A DNA stretch of 49,883 nt from an uncultured Clostridia bacterium (GCA_944384265.1 CALWSR010000024.1:1-49883); one strand, 5' to 3'. Numbered from the stretch's first letter, positions 1 through 8,760 are shown. Numbers and translations: made by a program. Notes: generated from the sequence alone by a model not told the origin.

Positions 1-74
1 TGCGCTTACAAGCGCAGCTGGTAATAGCCCCTTCTAGGGGCAGAGCAAACCACCGGCTAAGCCGGTGGTCCTGA
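1..74. repeat. Cluster of three GC-rich stem-loops at window edge
   Basis: Three perfect stem-loops follow one another: 1-16 (arms TGCGCTT/AGCGCA), 27-41 (GCCCC/GGGGC) and 49-69 (ACCACCGGC/GCCGGTGGT). They are far more GC-rich than their surroundings. The last one lies 5 nt past the stop codon of the neighbouring minus-strand gene and could stop its transcription, although no U-run follows in that direction. Arrays of GC-rich hairpins are also typical of the ends of IS200/IS605-type elements, so this may be the right end of an element lying to the left of the window. That second reading is inference only. Confidence 0.4.
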
Positions 75-713
75 TTACTGTTCTAAAGCAATGACATTTG
101 TGCCATCATAAAGATTGCCTTCATAAAACACAGTGACATTGGAGCCAATGGTCAAACCATTGCATTTGGATTTGTCTGCATTTGTGGTATCAAATGTATA
201 GTTTCCTTCCTCTGTTGTCACAGAAATTGTATTCATGGTGGCATCTGTGATAGTGGCGGTAATTTGATTGTTTTGTTTTTGTACCAAAACCACTTCATTG
301 GGCTGGTTTGTCATGGTGATGGGGAATATTTCTGTAAAAAATAAGCTGGGGACGTATGTAACGCCATTTTTATTTTCTATCTCTGCTCTTAAATCAAATA
401 GCATATCTTTGTCAACCAAAACGGTGGATTGGCCGCTTTTGCATTCTGCTGTCACATTATCCCCTGTGACGGTGATATTTTTTGTAGCAGGTTCCCATAC
501 AACCTCATAGCCTAAAATTTCACAAACCTCTCTCAAAGGATACATATGGGCATGGTCTTTGTTTTCATAAATGGACTTTTGAAGCCATGTGCCTTCCACC
601 TGTGCTGTGTAGTCCTTTTTTTCCACAATTTCAGCAGCAGTGGCAAAAGCAGACATTGCCATAAAAATGGCGGATAAAGTACTCAAAAATACTATTTTTG
701 TGCCAAATTTCAT
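75..713 (-). CDS. Secreted protein with copper-amine-oxidase N-terminal-like (stalk) domain
   Basis: A 212-residue exported protein. The start at 713 is chosen because AGGAGG sits 8 nt upstream; the open frame extends further but that part has no ribosome binding site. Residues 1-27 form a signal peptide (basic MKFGTK, hydrophobic core, AFATAAE cleavage region). Residues about 50-145 match the copper amine oxidase N-terminal-like fold used by Firmicutes as a cell-surface stalk: a YPLREVCEILGY segment, then VVWEPATKNITV, and later GVTYVPSLFF. The last 60 residues are a beta-rich tail (ITATITDATMNTISV). Such domains are structural or wall-associated, not enzymes. It stands alone, reading toward the window edge. 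The family call is fairly firm; the biological role is unknown. Confidence 0.75.
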   Translation of the reverse strand: MKFGTKIVFLSTLSAIFMAMSAFATAAEIVEKKDYTAQVEGTWLQKSIYENKDHAHMYPLREVCEILGYEVVWEPATKNITVTGDNVTAECKSGQSTVLVDKDMLFDLRAEIENKNGVTYVPSLFFTEIFPITMTNQPNEVVLVQKQNNQITATITDATMNTISVTTEEGNYTFDTTNADKSKCNGLTIGSNVTVFYEGNLYDGTNVIALEQ

Positions 714-1386
714 ACAATAGGCCTCCTTTTTACATATTTTCATAATATCTGTTTGTATGTAAAAGTAAGACGATAAAAAAAAAGAAATGTTCCCCAAAAA
801 TCCCTTTTTTTTGTAAAAAAATATGATTTGAAATGTCAATGGATTATTTTTAAAAGAAATATTAAAAAGTACATAAAAAATTTTTTTGTTAATATATAAA
901 TGAGTATATAAGCTATAAAATAAAATAGTATAGACAATAAAAAGCTTTTTTCATTTAAAAATAAAATCTGTTTTATTATAAAAGGCTTTGGAAATAATAT
1001 ACATATAAAAATGCTCTGAAAGCTATTTTTTAAAGTGTTGAAAAGCATGATATGATTTTTGAAATAAAATAGCTGCTTGTATTTTTTGAAAAATAAAAGC
1101 TGACAAGAAATAAAAACATATAAAAGTATTTAGAAAATAAAAATCATAAAAATAAAACAGGTGATATGGCATTTGCAGCAAAACATAAAAAATAAAATCC
1201 GGCTGCTTATAAAAATGAAAGGCCAACAAAAAAGCCATGCAAAAACAGCATTTTGAAAATGAAAAGAGAAAAGCATTGCATATCCCATTTGTTTGGATAT
1301 GAAAAACAGAATAGGAAAAAGGTAGAAAAAATGAAAATCAAATGATACTGGTGCTGTAAAAGTGAAATACAAAAAGAGAAAAAACA
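714..1386. other. Gene-free A-rich spacer
   Basis: This 670-base stretch holds no gene I can support. The plus strand is dominated by AAAATAAAA-like runs, so the minus strand gives several Phe/Leu/Ile-rich open frames of 60-85 codons. These overlap each other, lack ribosome binding sites and look like composition artefacts. The part next to position 714 must contain the promoter and leader of the stalk-protein gene, but I could not find a clear -35/-10 pair. Confidence 0.6.
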
Positions 1387-1412
1387 AAAAAGGGAAGCCA
1401 TTTGACTTCCCC
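1387..1412 (-). terminator. Intrinsic terminator of the DJ-1/PfpI gene
   Basis: Read on the minus strand this is GGGAAG, an 8-nt loop, CTTCCC and then six T. It begins about 11 bases after the stop codon of the DJ-1/PfpI gene. Confidence 0.8.
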
Positions 1413-1422
1413 TTCTATGCAA

Positions 1423-2001
1423 TCATAATGTAATAACAGTACCCATCAATTTTACAAATTCTGCAACAATAGCAGCATCTCCCGGCCATGCAGGAGCAGT
1501 TACAAGATTGCCGTCTACCACTGCTTTATCTGCGTCAACCGGCACATAAATACCTCCGGCCAGTGTAATATCCGGCCCTACTGCTGGATATGCTGTTGCT
1601 TTTCTGCCCTTTAATACATTGGCGGCAGTCAAAATCTGAGGGCCATGGCATATGGCTGCAACAGGCTTGTTTGCTTCAAAAAATTCTTGTACAATTTCAA
1701 TCACTCTTGGAGTCAGTCTTAAATATTCGGGAGAGCGTCCTCCTGTAATGAAAAGACCATTATAGTCTGCTGTGTTTACTTTGTCAAAATCTGCTGTCAG
1801 GGCAAAATTATGTCCTCTTTTTTCTGTATAGGTTTGTTCTCCTTCAAAGTCGTGAATGGCTGTTTTGATAATATCTCCGGCTTTTTTGTCGGGGCATACA
1901 ACATCTACTTCATAGCCGATTGCCTGCAATGCCTGAAATGGCACCATTGTTTCATAATCCTCTGTAAAATCTCCTGCTAACATTAACACTTTTTTGGACA
2001 T
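1423..2001 (-). CDS. DJ-1/PfpI family protein
   Basis: A 192-residue cytoplasmic protein of the class I glutamine-amidotransferase-like DJ-1/PfpI superfamily. The start at 2001 follows AGGAGG by 8 nt; an ATG nine codons further upstream precedes that site and is rejected. Visible features are the N-terminal strand [14 protein letters not shown] carrying the conserved acidic residue, the central [14 protein letters not shown] loop, and the nucleophile elbow [10 protein letters not shown] with the reactive cysteine followed by His. The length is typical of the family. Members are variously described as proteases, deglycases or glyoxalases; the sequence does not say which. It is monocistronic, with its own promoter at 2061-2089 and terminator at 1387-1412. 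Confidence 0.85.
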   Translation of the reverse strand: MSKKVLMLAGDFTEDYETMVPFQALQAIGYEVDVVCPDKKAGDIIKTAIHDFEGEQTYTEKRGHNFALTADFDKVNTADYNGLFITGGRSPEYLRLTPRVIEIVQEFFEANKPVAAICHGPQILTAANVLKGRKATAYPAVGPDITLAGGIYVPVDADKAVVDGNLVTAPAWPGDAAIVAEFVKLMGTVITL

Positions 2002-2060
2002 AACGCCTTCCTCCTTTTTATGAAACATTTTTATAATTTATAAAAAATATTGCTGTTATT

Positions 2061-2089
2061 AGTATAACGGAATTGGAGAAATATTGCAA
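2061..2089 (-). promoter_or_regulatory. Sigma-A-type promoter of the DJ-1/PfpI gene
   Basis: On the minus strand: TTGCAA (2089-2084), a 17-nt spacer and TATACT (2066-2061). It lies about 60 bases upstream of the start codon at 2001. Confidence 0.75.
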
Positions 2090-2370
2090 ATTTTTTTATG
2101 AAATGGTATGATAAAACGAAACAAAAAAGCAAAAAATATATTTTTCATTTGTTGGAACTGTGAAAATATTTTTATAGAAAGCATTTTTGTGTCAGAAAGA
2201 AAGAGAAAAAGGCTCACTGAAAAATGGCATAAAAATAAAAGAGATTACAAAAGTAATTTTATATTTTCAACGTATTATGTTCCTATGAAAAAGAATATGG
2301 TATGGAACAATGGGATGGGTGTTGCTTTCTTTCAAAATATTTAAAAGGGAAAATGCCGCAAAACATCCCA

Positions 2371-2473
2371 TGGTGAAAGGGAAAATGCCACATTCAAAAT
2401 CCCCTTGCTTTGCAAGGGAGAAGGGCTTTGGTTGGAGAATCTATGTGTTATAGCTTTCTATATGATATGAAAG
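2371..2473 (+). repeat. Dispersed intergenic repeat C, copy 1
   Basis: This stretch shares ordered blocks with 22974-23090: CCATG, TCAAAATCCC, TTGCTTTG, GAATC(T/C)ATGTG and ATAGCTTTCT. It contains the palindrome CCCTTGC-TTT-GCAAGGG at 2402-2418. Both copies sit directly upstream of a gene's ribosome binding site. The remainder of 2090-2370 holds no gene I can support: one 78-codon plus-strand frame there has no ribosome binding site. Confidence 0.55.
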
Positions 2474-2507
2474 TAACAGAATCATATTTTTGAAAAGGAG
2501 TGTTATT

Positions 2508-3335
2508 ATGGATTTAGAAAAAAAACTGGAACAGGCGGCACAATATTTAAAAGAGAACTGCCCTTATCGTCCTAAGGTGGGGATTATATTAGGCTCCGGA
2601 TTAGGCAGCTATGGCGATACATTGGTGGGAGCAAGACATTTTTTATATGAGCAAATTCCTCATTTTCCTGTATCCACTGTGGAAGGCCATGCAGGACGGT
2701 TTGTGATTACAGACCATGTCATTTGTATGCAGGGAAGATTTCATTTTTATGAGGGGTATGACATGAATGAAGTCACATTCCCCATTTATGTCATGAAGCT
2801 TTTGGGTGTGGAAAAGCTGATTGTGACAAATGCTGCCGGGGGCATCAACACAGCATTTGACTGTGGAGATTTGATGCTCATTACAGACCATATCAATTTG
2901 TGTGGAAAAAATCCTTTGATTGGAAAGAATTTAGACAGCTTTGGACTGCGTTTTCCTGATATGTCACAGGCATACAGCAAAGAGCTTTTGAAGATGGCAA
3001 AAACAGCGGCGGAGAAAAGCAATTTGGATTTAAAAGAAGGGGTTTATATGTATTTTACAGGCCCCAGCTTTGAAACACCGGCAGAAATCAGAGCGGCCCG
3101 CATATTGGGGGCAGATGCGGCAGGTATGTCCACTGTGCCGGAGGTGATTGTGGCAAACCATTGTGGTATAGAAGTGTTGGGCATTTCCTGCATCACCAAT
3201 ATGGCGGCAGGTGTTTTGCAGCAGCCCCTTTCCCATGTGGAAGTGATAGAAACCACAGAAAAAGTAAAACAAAAATTTATAGAATTGGTAAAAAACATTG
3301 TGGAAGAAATGGTAAAATCTGAATATTCTTTATAA
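2508..3335 (+). CDS. punA: Purine nucleoside phosphorylase
   Basis: A 275-residue trimeric-class purine nucleoside phosphorylase, splitting (deoxy)inosine and (deoxy)guanosine with phosphate into base and (deoxy)ribose-1-phosphate. The start at 2508 follows AAGGAG by 7-8 nt. Signature segments: the phosphate-binding GIILGSGLGSYGD (about residues 26-38), VEGHAGR with the conserved His, MQGRFHFYEGY, TNAAGGIN, and GPSFETPAEIR followed by GADAAGMSTVPE, which forms the purine site. Length matches the family. In Bacillus the orthologue (pupG/deoD region) lies with drm; here it is alone, behind repeat C, with no other salvage gene next to it. Substrate preference (guanosine/inosine class) is inferred from the family. 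Confidence 0.93.
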   Translation: MDLEKKLEQAAQYLKENCPYRPKVGIILGSGLGSYGDTLVGARHFLYEQIPHFPVSTVEGHAGRFVITDHVICMQGRFHFYEGYDMNEVTFPIYVMKLLGVEKLIVTNAAGGINTAFDCGDLMLITDHINLCGKNPLIGKNLDSFGLRFPDMSQAYSKELLKMAKTAAEKSNLDLKEGVYMYFTGPSFETPAEIRAARILGADAAGMSTVPEVIVANHCGIEVLGISCITNMAAGVLQQPLSHVEVIETTEKVKQKFIELVKNIVEEMVKSEYSL

Positions 3336-4062
3336 CATAAAAAAATGACAAATGGTATGCTGCTGTGAAATGAAAGAGATGCTTTTGTGCTATTGTATGA
3401 TAAAAAAACAGACGGAAAATGGTGTTTTTGATTTCATATAACATATCAAAAAATATGGCTTTTTGAAAATATAAAGCCATGCAGCAGTGAAAAATAAAAA
3501 GCCTTGCATGAAGGCAAAGCCTCCATAGCTGAAAAGAAATAGGAAATGCAGGCTTAGAAGTTATAGATGTGCTTTCTATTTGGAATAAAGCAATGCTTGT
3601 TTTATAGTAAATCAAAAAAATAGCAAAAGAGATTTTGTTTAGGCAATAAAATATTGTCAATAAAAAGCTTTCGTAAAACCAAAAAAAGTAAGAATGCTTT
3701 TTCTTTCATAAAGAAAGCACTGTTTTTTACTGTATTGTATATGAGCAAAAATCAGCATTTATGAATATTATATCATCCATAAAATGTGTTGTATTCATAT
3801 GAAGAAGGATATGGTATTGTAAGCCGGAATTTGCAAAATGGAATAAGGAGATTGATGGAAAGAAAACACCCAAAGCAATGAGAGGCATGATGCATACAAA
3901 TTTTCCGTAGCTGAAGGGAGAAGCTGCACATTTCAAAACCTCTTTGGCAGATTATGGGAAGTAGAAATGCAAAAAAACGGTTTTGCCGGTAAAATCAGTG
4001 CCTTATCCCTTTTTGTTTCATATGAAAGCAACCCTATCATCAATAATATAAGGGGAAAAAAT
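3336..4062. other. Gene-free spacer between punA and the glycosyltransferase
   Basis: About 720 bases with no supported gene. Open frames of 60-127 codons on the minus strand are rich in Phe, Ile, His and Cys and lack ribosome binding sites. The segment 3800-3960 weakly resembles the region before mrpE (shared blocks such as AAAGGATA(T)GGTATTGTAAG and a CATTTCAAAACC-like stretch), so it may be another worn copy of repeat C. I see no clear terminator after punA. Confidence 0.5.
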
Positions 4063-5094
4063 ATGGCAACCATCAGTATTTGTATGATTGTAAAAAATGA
4101 AGAGGCTGTCCTTGCCCGCTGCTTGGAGAGTCTGAAGGGATTGGCAGAAGAAATTGTGATTGTGGATACCGGTTCCACAGATGCTACCAAAAAAATTGCT
4201 TCTGCCTATACCAAAAATATATATGATTTTCAATGGATAGACGACTTTTCTGCTGCCCGCAATTTTGCTTTTTCAAAATGCACACAGCAATATATTTATA
4301 CAGCAGATGCAGATGAAGTGCTGGACGAGGAAAATAGAAAAAAATGGATTGTTTTAAAACAAAATATATTGCCGGAAATAGAAATTGTACAAATGTATTA
4401 TGTAAACAGCACCAATGAAAAAAGTGTATACAATTTTCAAAAGGAATTGCGTCCCAAGCTTTTTAAAAGACTGAGAGAATTTCGATGGATTGATCCTATA
4501 CATGAAAGGGTGCTGCTTCAGCCTGTGGTATATGACAGTGACATTGAAATAAAGCATTTGCCTCAAGGAGAACATACCAGCAGAGATTTGGCTGTTTTTG
4601 CAAAATTGATACAAAAAGGAGTTCCTCTTTCTGACACACTGTTTGTCATGTATGCCAGAGAATTGTTTAAAGCAGGAAAAAAAGAAGATATTCAAAATGC
4701 AAAGCAATATTTTTTAAACATATTACAGCAAAAAGCATTGGGAGAAAAAAGACAAATGGCACAATGCATACTGGCAAAAGCAGCAAGGGAGCAGGGGGAT
4801 GTTCACAGCTTTTTGAAGCATTGCGTCAATCAAATTGCAGAAGGGGCAACCAGTGAAATTTGCTGTGAACTGGGATATTATTTTTTGCAGCAAAAGGAAG
4901 CTGAAGAAGCAATGTCTTGGTTTGAAAATGCCATGGCAGGAGTCAGCCCTTGTATGGACATTGCTTGCTGTGGTGAAAAGGCTATGCTGGGTATAGCAGA
5001 ATGCTTTGAAAAAATGGGACAGACACAACAAAGTCTTTTGTGGAAGGAAAAGGCAAAGCAATGGATTCCTCCTCAATCCACAGAAAGCTTCTGA
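4063..5094 (+). CDS. Family 2 glycosyltransferase with C-terminal TPR-like helices
   Basis: A 343-residue cytoplasmic enzyme of the GT-A fold. The start ATGGCAACC at 4063 follows an AGGGG site; the frame is open upstream but the extra 32 codons have no binding site and poor composition. Residues 2-12 (TISICMIVKNEE) are the classic GT2 first strand, GLAEEIVIVDTGSTD gives the nucleotide-binding acidic pair, and TADADEVLDEE carries the metal-binding DxD. From about residue 215 the protein is helical with repeated Ala/Tyr pairs (LFKAGKKEDIQNAKQYF, ELGYYFLQQKEAEEAMSWF), resembling TPR units. Similar proteins are often annotated as SunS-like or tetratricopeptide glycosyltransferases; acceptor and sugar are unknown. 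There is no partner gene nearby. Confidence 0.85.
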   Translation: MATISICMIVKNEEAVLARCLESLKGLAEEIVIVDTGSTDATKKIASAYTKNIYDFQWIDDFSAARNFAFSKCTQQYIYTADADEVLDEENRKKWIVLKQNILPEIEIVQMYYVNSTNEKSVYNFQKELRPKLFKRLREFRWIDPIHERVLLQPVVYDSDIEIKHLPQGEHTSRDLAVFAKLIQKGVPLSDTLFVMYARELFKAGKKEDIQNAKQYFLNILQQKALGEKRQMAQCILAKAAREQGDVHSFLKHCVNQIAEGATSEICCELGYYFLQQKEAEEAMSWFENAMAGVSPCMDIACCGEKAMLGIAECFEKMGQTQQSLLWKEKAKQWIPPQSTESF

Positions 5095-5495
5095 TGAAAA
5101 ATGACCATAAAATTCAAAAGAAAGAATCATAATAAAAAAGCGTTTGACGAAATGTTTTTATGAGCTGGATAGACATAAAAGCCAAATCCCATAGGAAATC
5201 TATAAAGTCTTTTGATAGCAATAGGGTATGGCAAAAAACAAATTTGAATATGAAATAGTAAAAAAAATGGGGTTACTTTTTGAAAAGACAAATAAAGGGG
5301 CAATGCTTTTTCTAAATATAGTAGAAAAAATGCCCTTTGTTTGGTACATAAAAAATTTTTGAAATGGATTTTTATAGATAGCCAATTTTTATATTCAAAG
5401 TAAAAAGGAACAGAAAAAATATAATTTTAAAAAAATGTTGTATTTGGATAAGTCATATAGGCTGGAAAATATGTTTTGCGCTGTTATAAAAATAA
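5095..5495. other. Gene-free spacer with one long imperfect hairpin
   Basis: No gene is supported here. At about 5295-5340 a long imperfect hairpin can form (outer arms AAAGGGGCA/TGCCCTTT, inner arms TTTTTCTA/TAGAAAAA), not followed by a U-run. It lies 200 bases after the glycosyltransferase stop codon and could protect the 3' end of that transcript, which is inference. Confidence 0.4.
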
Positions 5496-5642
5496 GGGGC
5501 TGTTGGAAAATAGCCCCCTGAAACAATAGTGTAAAAAAACCGGTTGCTTTTTGAGCAAATTCTACTCAGAAAACAGCCGGTTTTATATGATTTACAAGCT
5601 TTCTTTGTACAAGCTGCTGCAATTTCATTTTGGGGCAGCTCT
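5496..5642 (+). repeat. Dispersed intergenic repeat B, copy 1
   Basis: About 145 bases also present at 15471-15611. Order of parts: hairpin GGGGCT/AGCCCC, a TGAAACAATAGTGTA-like linker, a second hairpin AAAACCGGTTG/CAGCCGGTTTT, and a conserved tail GCTGCTGCAATTTCATTTTG. On the minus strand the second hairpin ends in eight T, so this copy probably terminates the minus-strand gene at 5701-6399. The GGGCTGTTG(G/C)(A/C)AAATAGCC block resembles IS ends, suggesting a small non-autonomous element. Confidence 0.65.
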
Positions 5643-5700
5643 TTGTAATTAGGATATTTTTATGCAGTATGAAAGCCATGACACCAACACTGGATTGATA

Positions 5701-6399
5701 TTATAATCTAAACCATTTTAATTGTGCCTCTATTTGTTTTAATTGATTGTCCGTATCAATATGGCTGCGTTTTAAGCTGATGAATTCCTGCAAAAAGCTG
5801 TTTTTGTCAGTTTGCCCCATAAGGTATTCATATTCTAAATTTTTTAACTGCATATCATAATTTTGCAGTGAGAATTTTAAATTGATTTGTTTTTCCATCA
5901 AAGCAGCATAATTAAGAGTATTGAAATCAGTATTTTGATAAATGCTGTATTCCAGCATTTTGGGACTGTAAATTTCTCCTAGCAGCTCCAATGTCTTTTT
6001 TGCCTGCTCTTTTTGAAGCTTATAAAGCTCTTTTTGTTGTTCCAGCTGTGTTTTTTGTAATTCAGCTTCATATTGCTGCTGTAAAATAGCACTGTATTGC
6101 CCGGCATTTTGATTGCTTGCCAAATAAAAATAAAGTGATTCTCTTTCCTTTGGGCCAATGGGAAGCGTTGTTTTTTTCAGCTTTTCTATGTCCAAGCGAA
6201 GCAGTGCTTCATTTGCTTCTGCTTCTAAAAATTGTGTCCATAAGGTATCGGTATCGTAATCCTGCCCATTGAGCATAAAAGAAGGAGAAGAAAGAGGATA
6301 TAAATGCTCGGCAGGCAAGGGAGCTGCCATTGGCGCAGTGGTCAACAAAGAAGAAAAAAGAATACTGCTGCAAAAGATACATAATTTTTTGTTTTTCAT
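5701..6399 (-). CDS. Secreted coiled-coil protein of unknown function
   Basis: A 232-residue exported protein that I cannot assign to a family. The start at 6399 is set by AAAGGG nine nt upstream; the ATG three codons earlier overlaps that site. Residues 1-25 are a signal peptide (MKNKKLCIFCSSILFSSLL, then TTAPMAAPLPA); no lipobox is present because the cysteines precede the core. From about residue 60 the protein is almost entirely helical and charged, with heptad-like Glu/Lys/Gln/Leu runs (QYEAELQKTQLEQQKELYKL) and a second helix pair near the C-terminus (DNQLKQIEAQLKWF). The architecture recalls the helical hairpins of TolC-like or envelope spacer proteins, which is only a shape comparison. 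It stands alone, with repeat B as its likely terminator. Confidence 0.7.
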   Translation of the reverse strand: MKNKKLCIFCSSILFSSLLTTAPMAAPLPAEHLYPLSSPSFMLNGQDYDTDTLWTQFLEAEANEALLRLDIEKLKKTTLPIGPKERESLYFYLASNQNAGQYSAILQQQYEAELQKTQLEQQKELYKLQKEQAKKTLELLGEIYSPKMLEYSIYQNTDFNTLNYAALMEKQINLKFSLQNYDMQLKNLEYEYLMGQTDKNSFLQEFISLKRSHIDTDNQLKQIEAQLKWFRL

Positions 6400-6601
6400 A
6401 AATATCATCCCTTTCTGCTTATCATTGCCTGTTTTTATTTTTAGTATAAAAAAATATCCACATTTTGTCAATGAGCATAAATCAAAAAAACAGTACTTTT
6501 TTAATGGCACATAACAAAAAAATTACTTGCTTTTATGGGGTTTTTTATGCTTCTAAAGTCTGTATAAGGGGATAGTGCATTTGTTGAATACATTCACAAA
6601 T

Positions 6602-7230
6602 TTATGATAAAATGCCAATGTGGTCAACAATCTCTGTATGACTCTCTGCCATGCCAGATTTGCAATACTCTTTTATATCCTGTATGCTTTGTTTTTACTA
6701 AGAAAAGACCAAGTAGGGCATTATGGTATAGGCTCTGGCAGTTCCTCCAGAAGAAGCTCCGCCCCCAATATCCTATTCCGGTGTTGGTGCTTTTTTTATT
6801 TCTTCTGTATCAACACAATGCATAGAAAGCTTCAATAAAAAGGCTTCCTGTCGGCTTAAAAATCCCTTTTTGTATCGGTTGAGCATTTGGCTGCGCTTCA
6901 TTTTGGAGTGATTTTAGAATGTCATATTTTTTTGCGGCATCAGATTTTTGAGTGGTTTGTATAAAACATTATGGTGGCCTTTTTATGGTTTTGGCCTTTG
7001 ATTTGACTTTTTGAAACAATTTTGCATATGTATCATAATTGCTATGCTTCTTTTTTTGATTCAGGAGATTTTGTTTATTGCATAGAATAATCTATTTTTA
7101 ATGGCTGGGTTATTTTATAAAGGTCTTTCAAATTTTTGTACAGCCATAGGCCTGAAAAGCATGGCATGACCTTTGCAGTTGTATGTATTATTAGAAAAAA
7201 TGTATTGTATATTTGCGGTGTAATCATATT
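6602..7230 (-). pseudogene. Decayed gene of unknown function
   Basis: No intact frame exists, but the minus strand reads protein-like in successive frames separated by stops and frameshifts. From about 7230: MITPQIYNTFFLII...ITQPLKIDYSMQ, stop; then, after a frameshift, SNYDTYAKLFQKVKSKAK, one TAA, and SDAAKKYDILKSLQ / EAQPNAQPIQKGIFKPTG / SLFIEAFYALC; then VDTEEIKKAPTPE, a TAG, GGGASSGGTARAYTIMPYL; finally KQSIQDIKEYCKSGMAESHT ending at the TAA at 6602. The balanced composition, unlike the Phe/Ile-rich noise elsewhere, supports former coding. I do not recognise the family. The neighbouring stretches 6400-6601 and 7231-7365 show nothing further. Confidence 0.45.
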
Positions 7231-7365
7231 GTTTTCTGTATATGTGCAAAATAAAATGCAATATGAACTGTTTATAAAACACTTATTTTTTTATCATGTG
7301 TTTAAAATGGATTGACAAAAAGGGAGCTATATTTTGAAGAATTTCATATGACAAGCAATGAAAAA

Positions 7366-7390
7366 AGCCTTGCATTGTTTTGCAAGGCAT
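7366..7390 (-). terminator. Intrinsic terminator of the NMT1-type binding protein gene
   Basis: Minus strand: GCCTTGCA, a 5-6 nt loop, TGCAAGGC and then TTTTTT, starting about 12 bases after the stop codon at 7401. Confidence 0.85.
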
Positions 7391-7400
7391 CAAAAGTATT

Positions 7401-8408
7401 TTATTGGGCAAGGGCATTTTTGGAAAATTCTGTTACAATCATATCTTCATAAGGCACACGGGCAGAAAGCTCTCCTCCCTGTTCCATAATATCCTGTATC
7501 AGTGTAAAGCCTTCCGGCTCAAACAATGTGTTTTCTTTCCAAGTATCCTGCTGTTTGTAGCGTTCAATGATGGTGGTGAGTGTTTCTAAATCCGAATCGG
7601 GAAATTGAGGCAATATCACCTGTGCAATTTCTTCAGAGGTATGTTCATGGACCCATGTTTGCCCTTTTTGTATGGCATTTGTAAATTTTTGTATCACTTC
7701 TGGATTTTCTTCCATATAAGTGCTGGTTGCCATATAAACTGTATAAGGCACATATCCGCTGGCTGTGCCAAGAGATGCCACAATATAGCCATTGCCCTGC
7801 TGCTCCAGTGCGGTGGCAGTAGGCTCAAATTCTACGGTATAATCTCCTATATCTCCCACAAATGCACCGGATGTAGATGTGTAGGAAATGTTGTTAATCA
7901 GCTCCATATCTTCATTTGGCACAATACCGTTTTGCTTTAGCACATATTCCAGCACCAGCTCCGGCATACCTCCAATTCTGCCGCCAATGACTGATTTTCC
8001 CTTTAAATCAGACCATTGAAAATTTGGCTCCTCCTGGCGGGAAACCAAAAAGTTGCCTGCTCTTTGGGTAAGCTGAGCAAAAGCAAGCGGATAGTCTTCT
8101 TTTCCTTCATTGTAAACATATATGCCTGCTTCGGTACCCAAAAGAGCAATGTCAGCAGAATCGGAAAGAAGGGCTGTCATGGATTTGTCTGCCCCCTGCC
8201 CCACAGATACAGAAACATCAAGTCCCTCTTCTTCAAAAAAGCCCAGCTCTTGGGCAACATACTGAGGAGCATAAAAAACAGAATGTACTACCTCATTTAA
8301 ACGTACCGGTGTTAAATCTGACGTTTGCTTTTGGCTGCAGCCTGCAAAAGCAGATACAGAAAGCACACCTGTTAAAAAAAGAGCCAATATAGAATTTCTT
8401 TTTTTCAT
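7401..8408 (-). CDS. NMT1/THI5-type ABC transporter substrate-binding lipoprotein
   Basis: A 335-residue lipoprotein of the SsuA/THI5-like periplasmic-binding family. The start at 8408 follows AGGAGG. Residues 1-23 are a lipoprotein signal with lipobox FAGC. Family marks: the N-terminal strand VRLNEVVHSVFYAPQYVAQELGFFEEEGLDV, typical of proteins binding small sulfonates, pyrimidine precursors or similar ligands; DIALLGTEAGIYV; and LKGKSVIGGRIGGMPELVLEYVL. The ligand cannot be told from sequence; a thiamine-pyrimidine-type or riboflavin-type ligand is one family possibility. It is an orphan: no permease or ATPase gene adjoins it, so those partners must be elsewhere. A palindrome at 8447-8470 may be its operator. 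Confidence 0.85.
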   Translation of the reverse strand: MKKRNSILALFLTGVLSVSAFAGCSQKQTSDLTPVRLNEVVHSVFYAPQYVAQELGFFEEEGLDVSVSVGQGADKSMTALLSDSADIALLGTEAGIYVYNEGKEDYPLAFAQLTQRAGNFLVSRQEEPNFQWSDLKGKSVIGGRIGGMPELVLEYVLKQNGIVPNEDMELINNISYTSTSGAFVGDIGDYTVEFEPTATALEQQGNGYIVASLGTASGYVPYTVYMATSTYMEENPEVIQKFTNAIQKGQTWVHEHTSEEIAQVILPQFPDSDLETLTTIIERYKQQDTWKENTLFEPEGFTLIQDIMEQGGELSARVPYEDMIVTEFSKNALAQ

Positions 8409-8446
8409 AAAAAGATACCTCCTGTTTATGGATTGTTTTTGAAATC

Positions 8447-8470
8447 ATTACTATAACATATGATAGTAAT
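8447..8470 (-). promoter_or_regulatory. Inverted repeat upstream of the binding-protein gene, possible operator
   Basis: Perfect 8-base arms ATTACTAT and ATAGTAAT are separated by 8 bases, about 40 bases upstream of the start codon at 8408. The inner part contains TATAGT-like hexamers that could be a -10, so a repressor bound here would overlap the promoter. The regulator is unknown. Confidence 0.4.
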
Positions 8471-8760
8471 ATAGTTTGGTACATTGTCCTCAAAAGAAGC
8501 CTTGAGATATATTGTAGAGCAAAGCAGCCTTTTCATTGCCTTTTATAAAATAAAAATAGTCATTTTGCAATGATTTTAATGGATGAAATATATTTTTGCA
8601 TTTGTATTGGGACAAAATTTGATTTTTGTTTTATGACATACGGTTTCAAAAAAAGAAAAACATTGTTTTATCATTTTAAGGAAATGGCATATTTTTTTTT
8701 GAAAAAATAGTGTATAATAAGCAATGACGTATTTTCAAAAAAAGAAAGCGAGCGTAATGT
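8471..8760. other. Spacer containing the polA promoter region
   Basis: No gene. A good -10 hexamer TATAAT lies at 8713-8718, 43 bases before the polA start, but there is no convincing -35 at 16-18 nt from it, so the promoter is only partly supported. Confidence 0.4.

Noticed and set aside
836..1422. Several minus-strand frames of 70-85 codons
   Set aside because: They overlap in all frames, are rich in Phe, Ile, Leu and Tyr because the plus strand is A-rich, and lack ribosome binding sites.
2108..2344. A 78-codon plus-strand frame before punA
   Set aside because: No ribosome binding site, Lys/Asn/Phe-rich, and it overlaps the promoter region of the divergent DJ-1 gene.
3277..3660. A 127-codon minus-strand frame after punA
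   Set aside because: It overlaps the end of punA, has no ribosome binding site and has noise-like composition.
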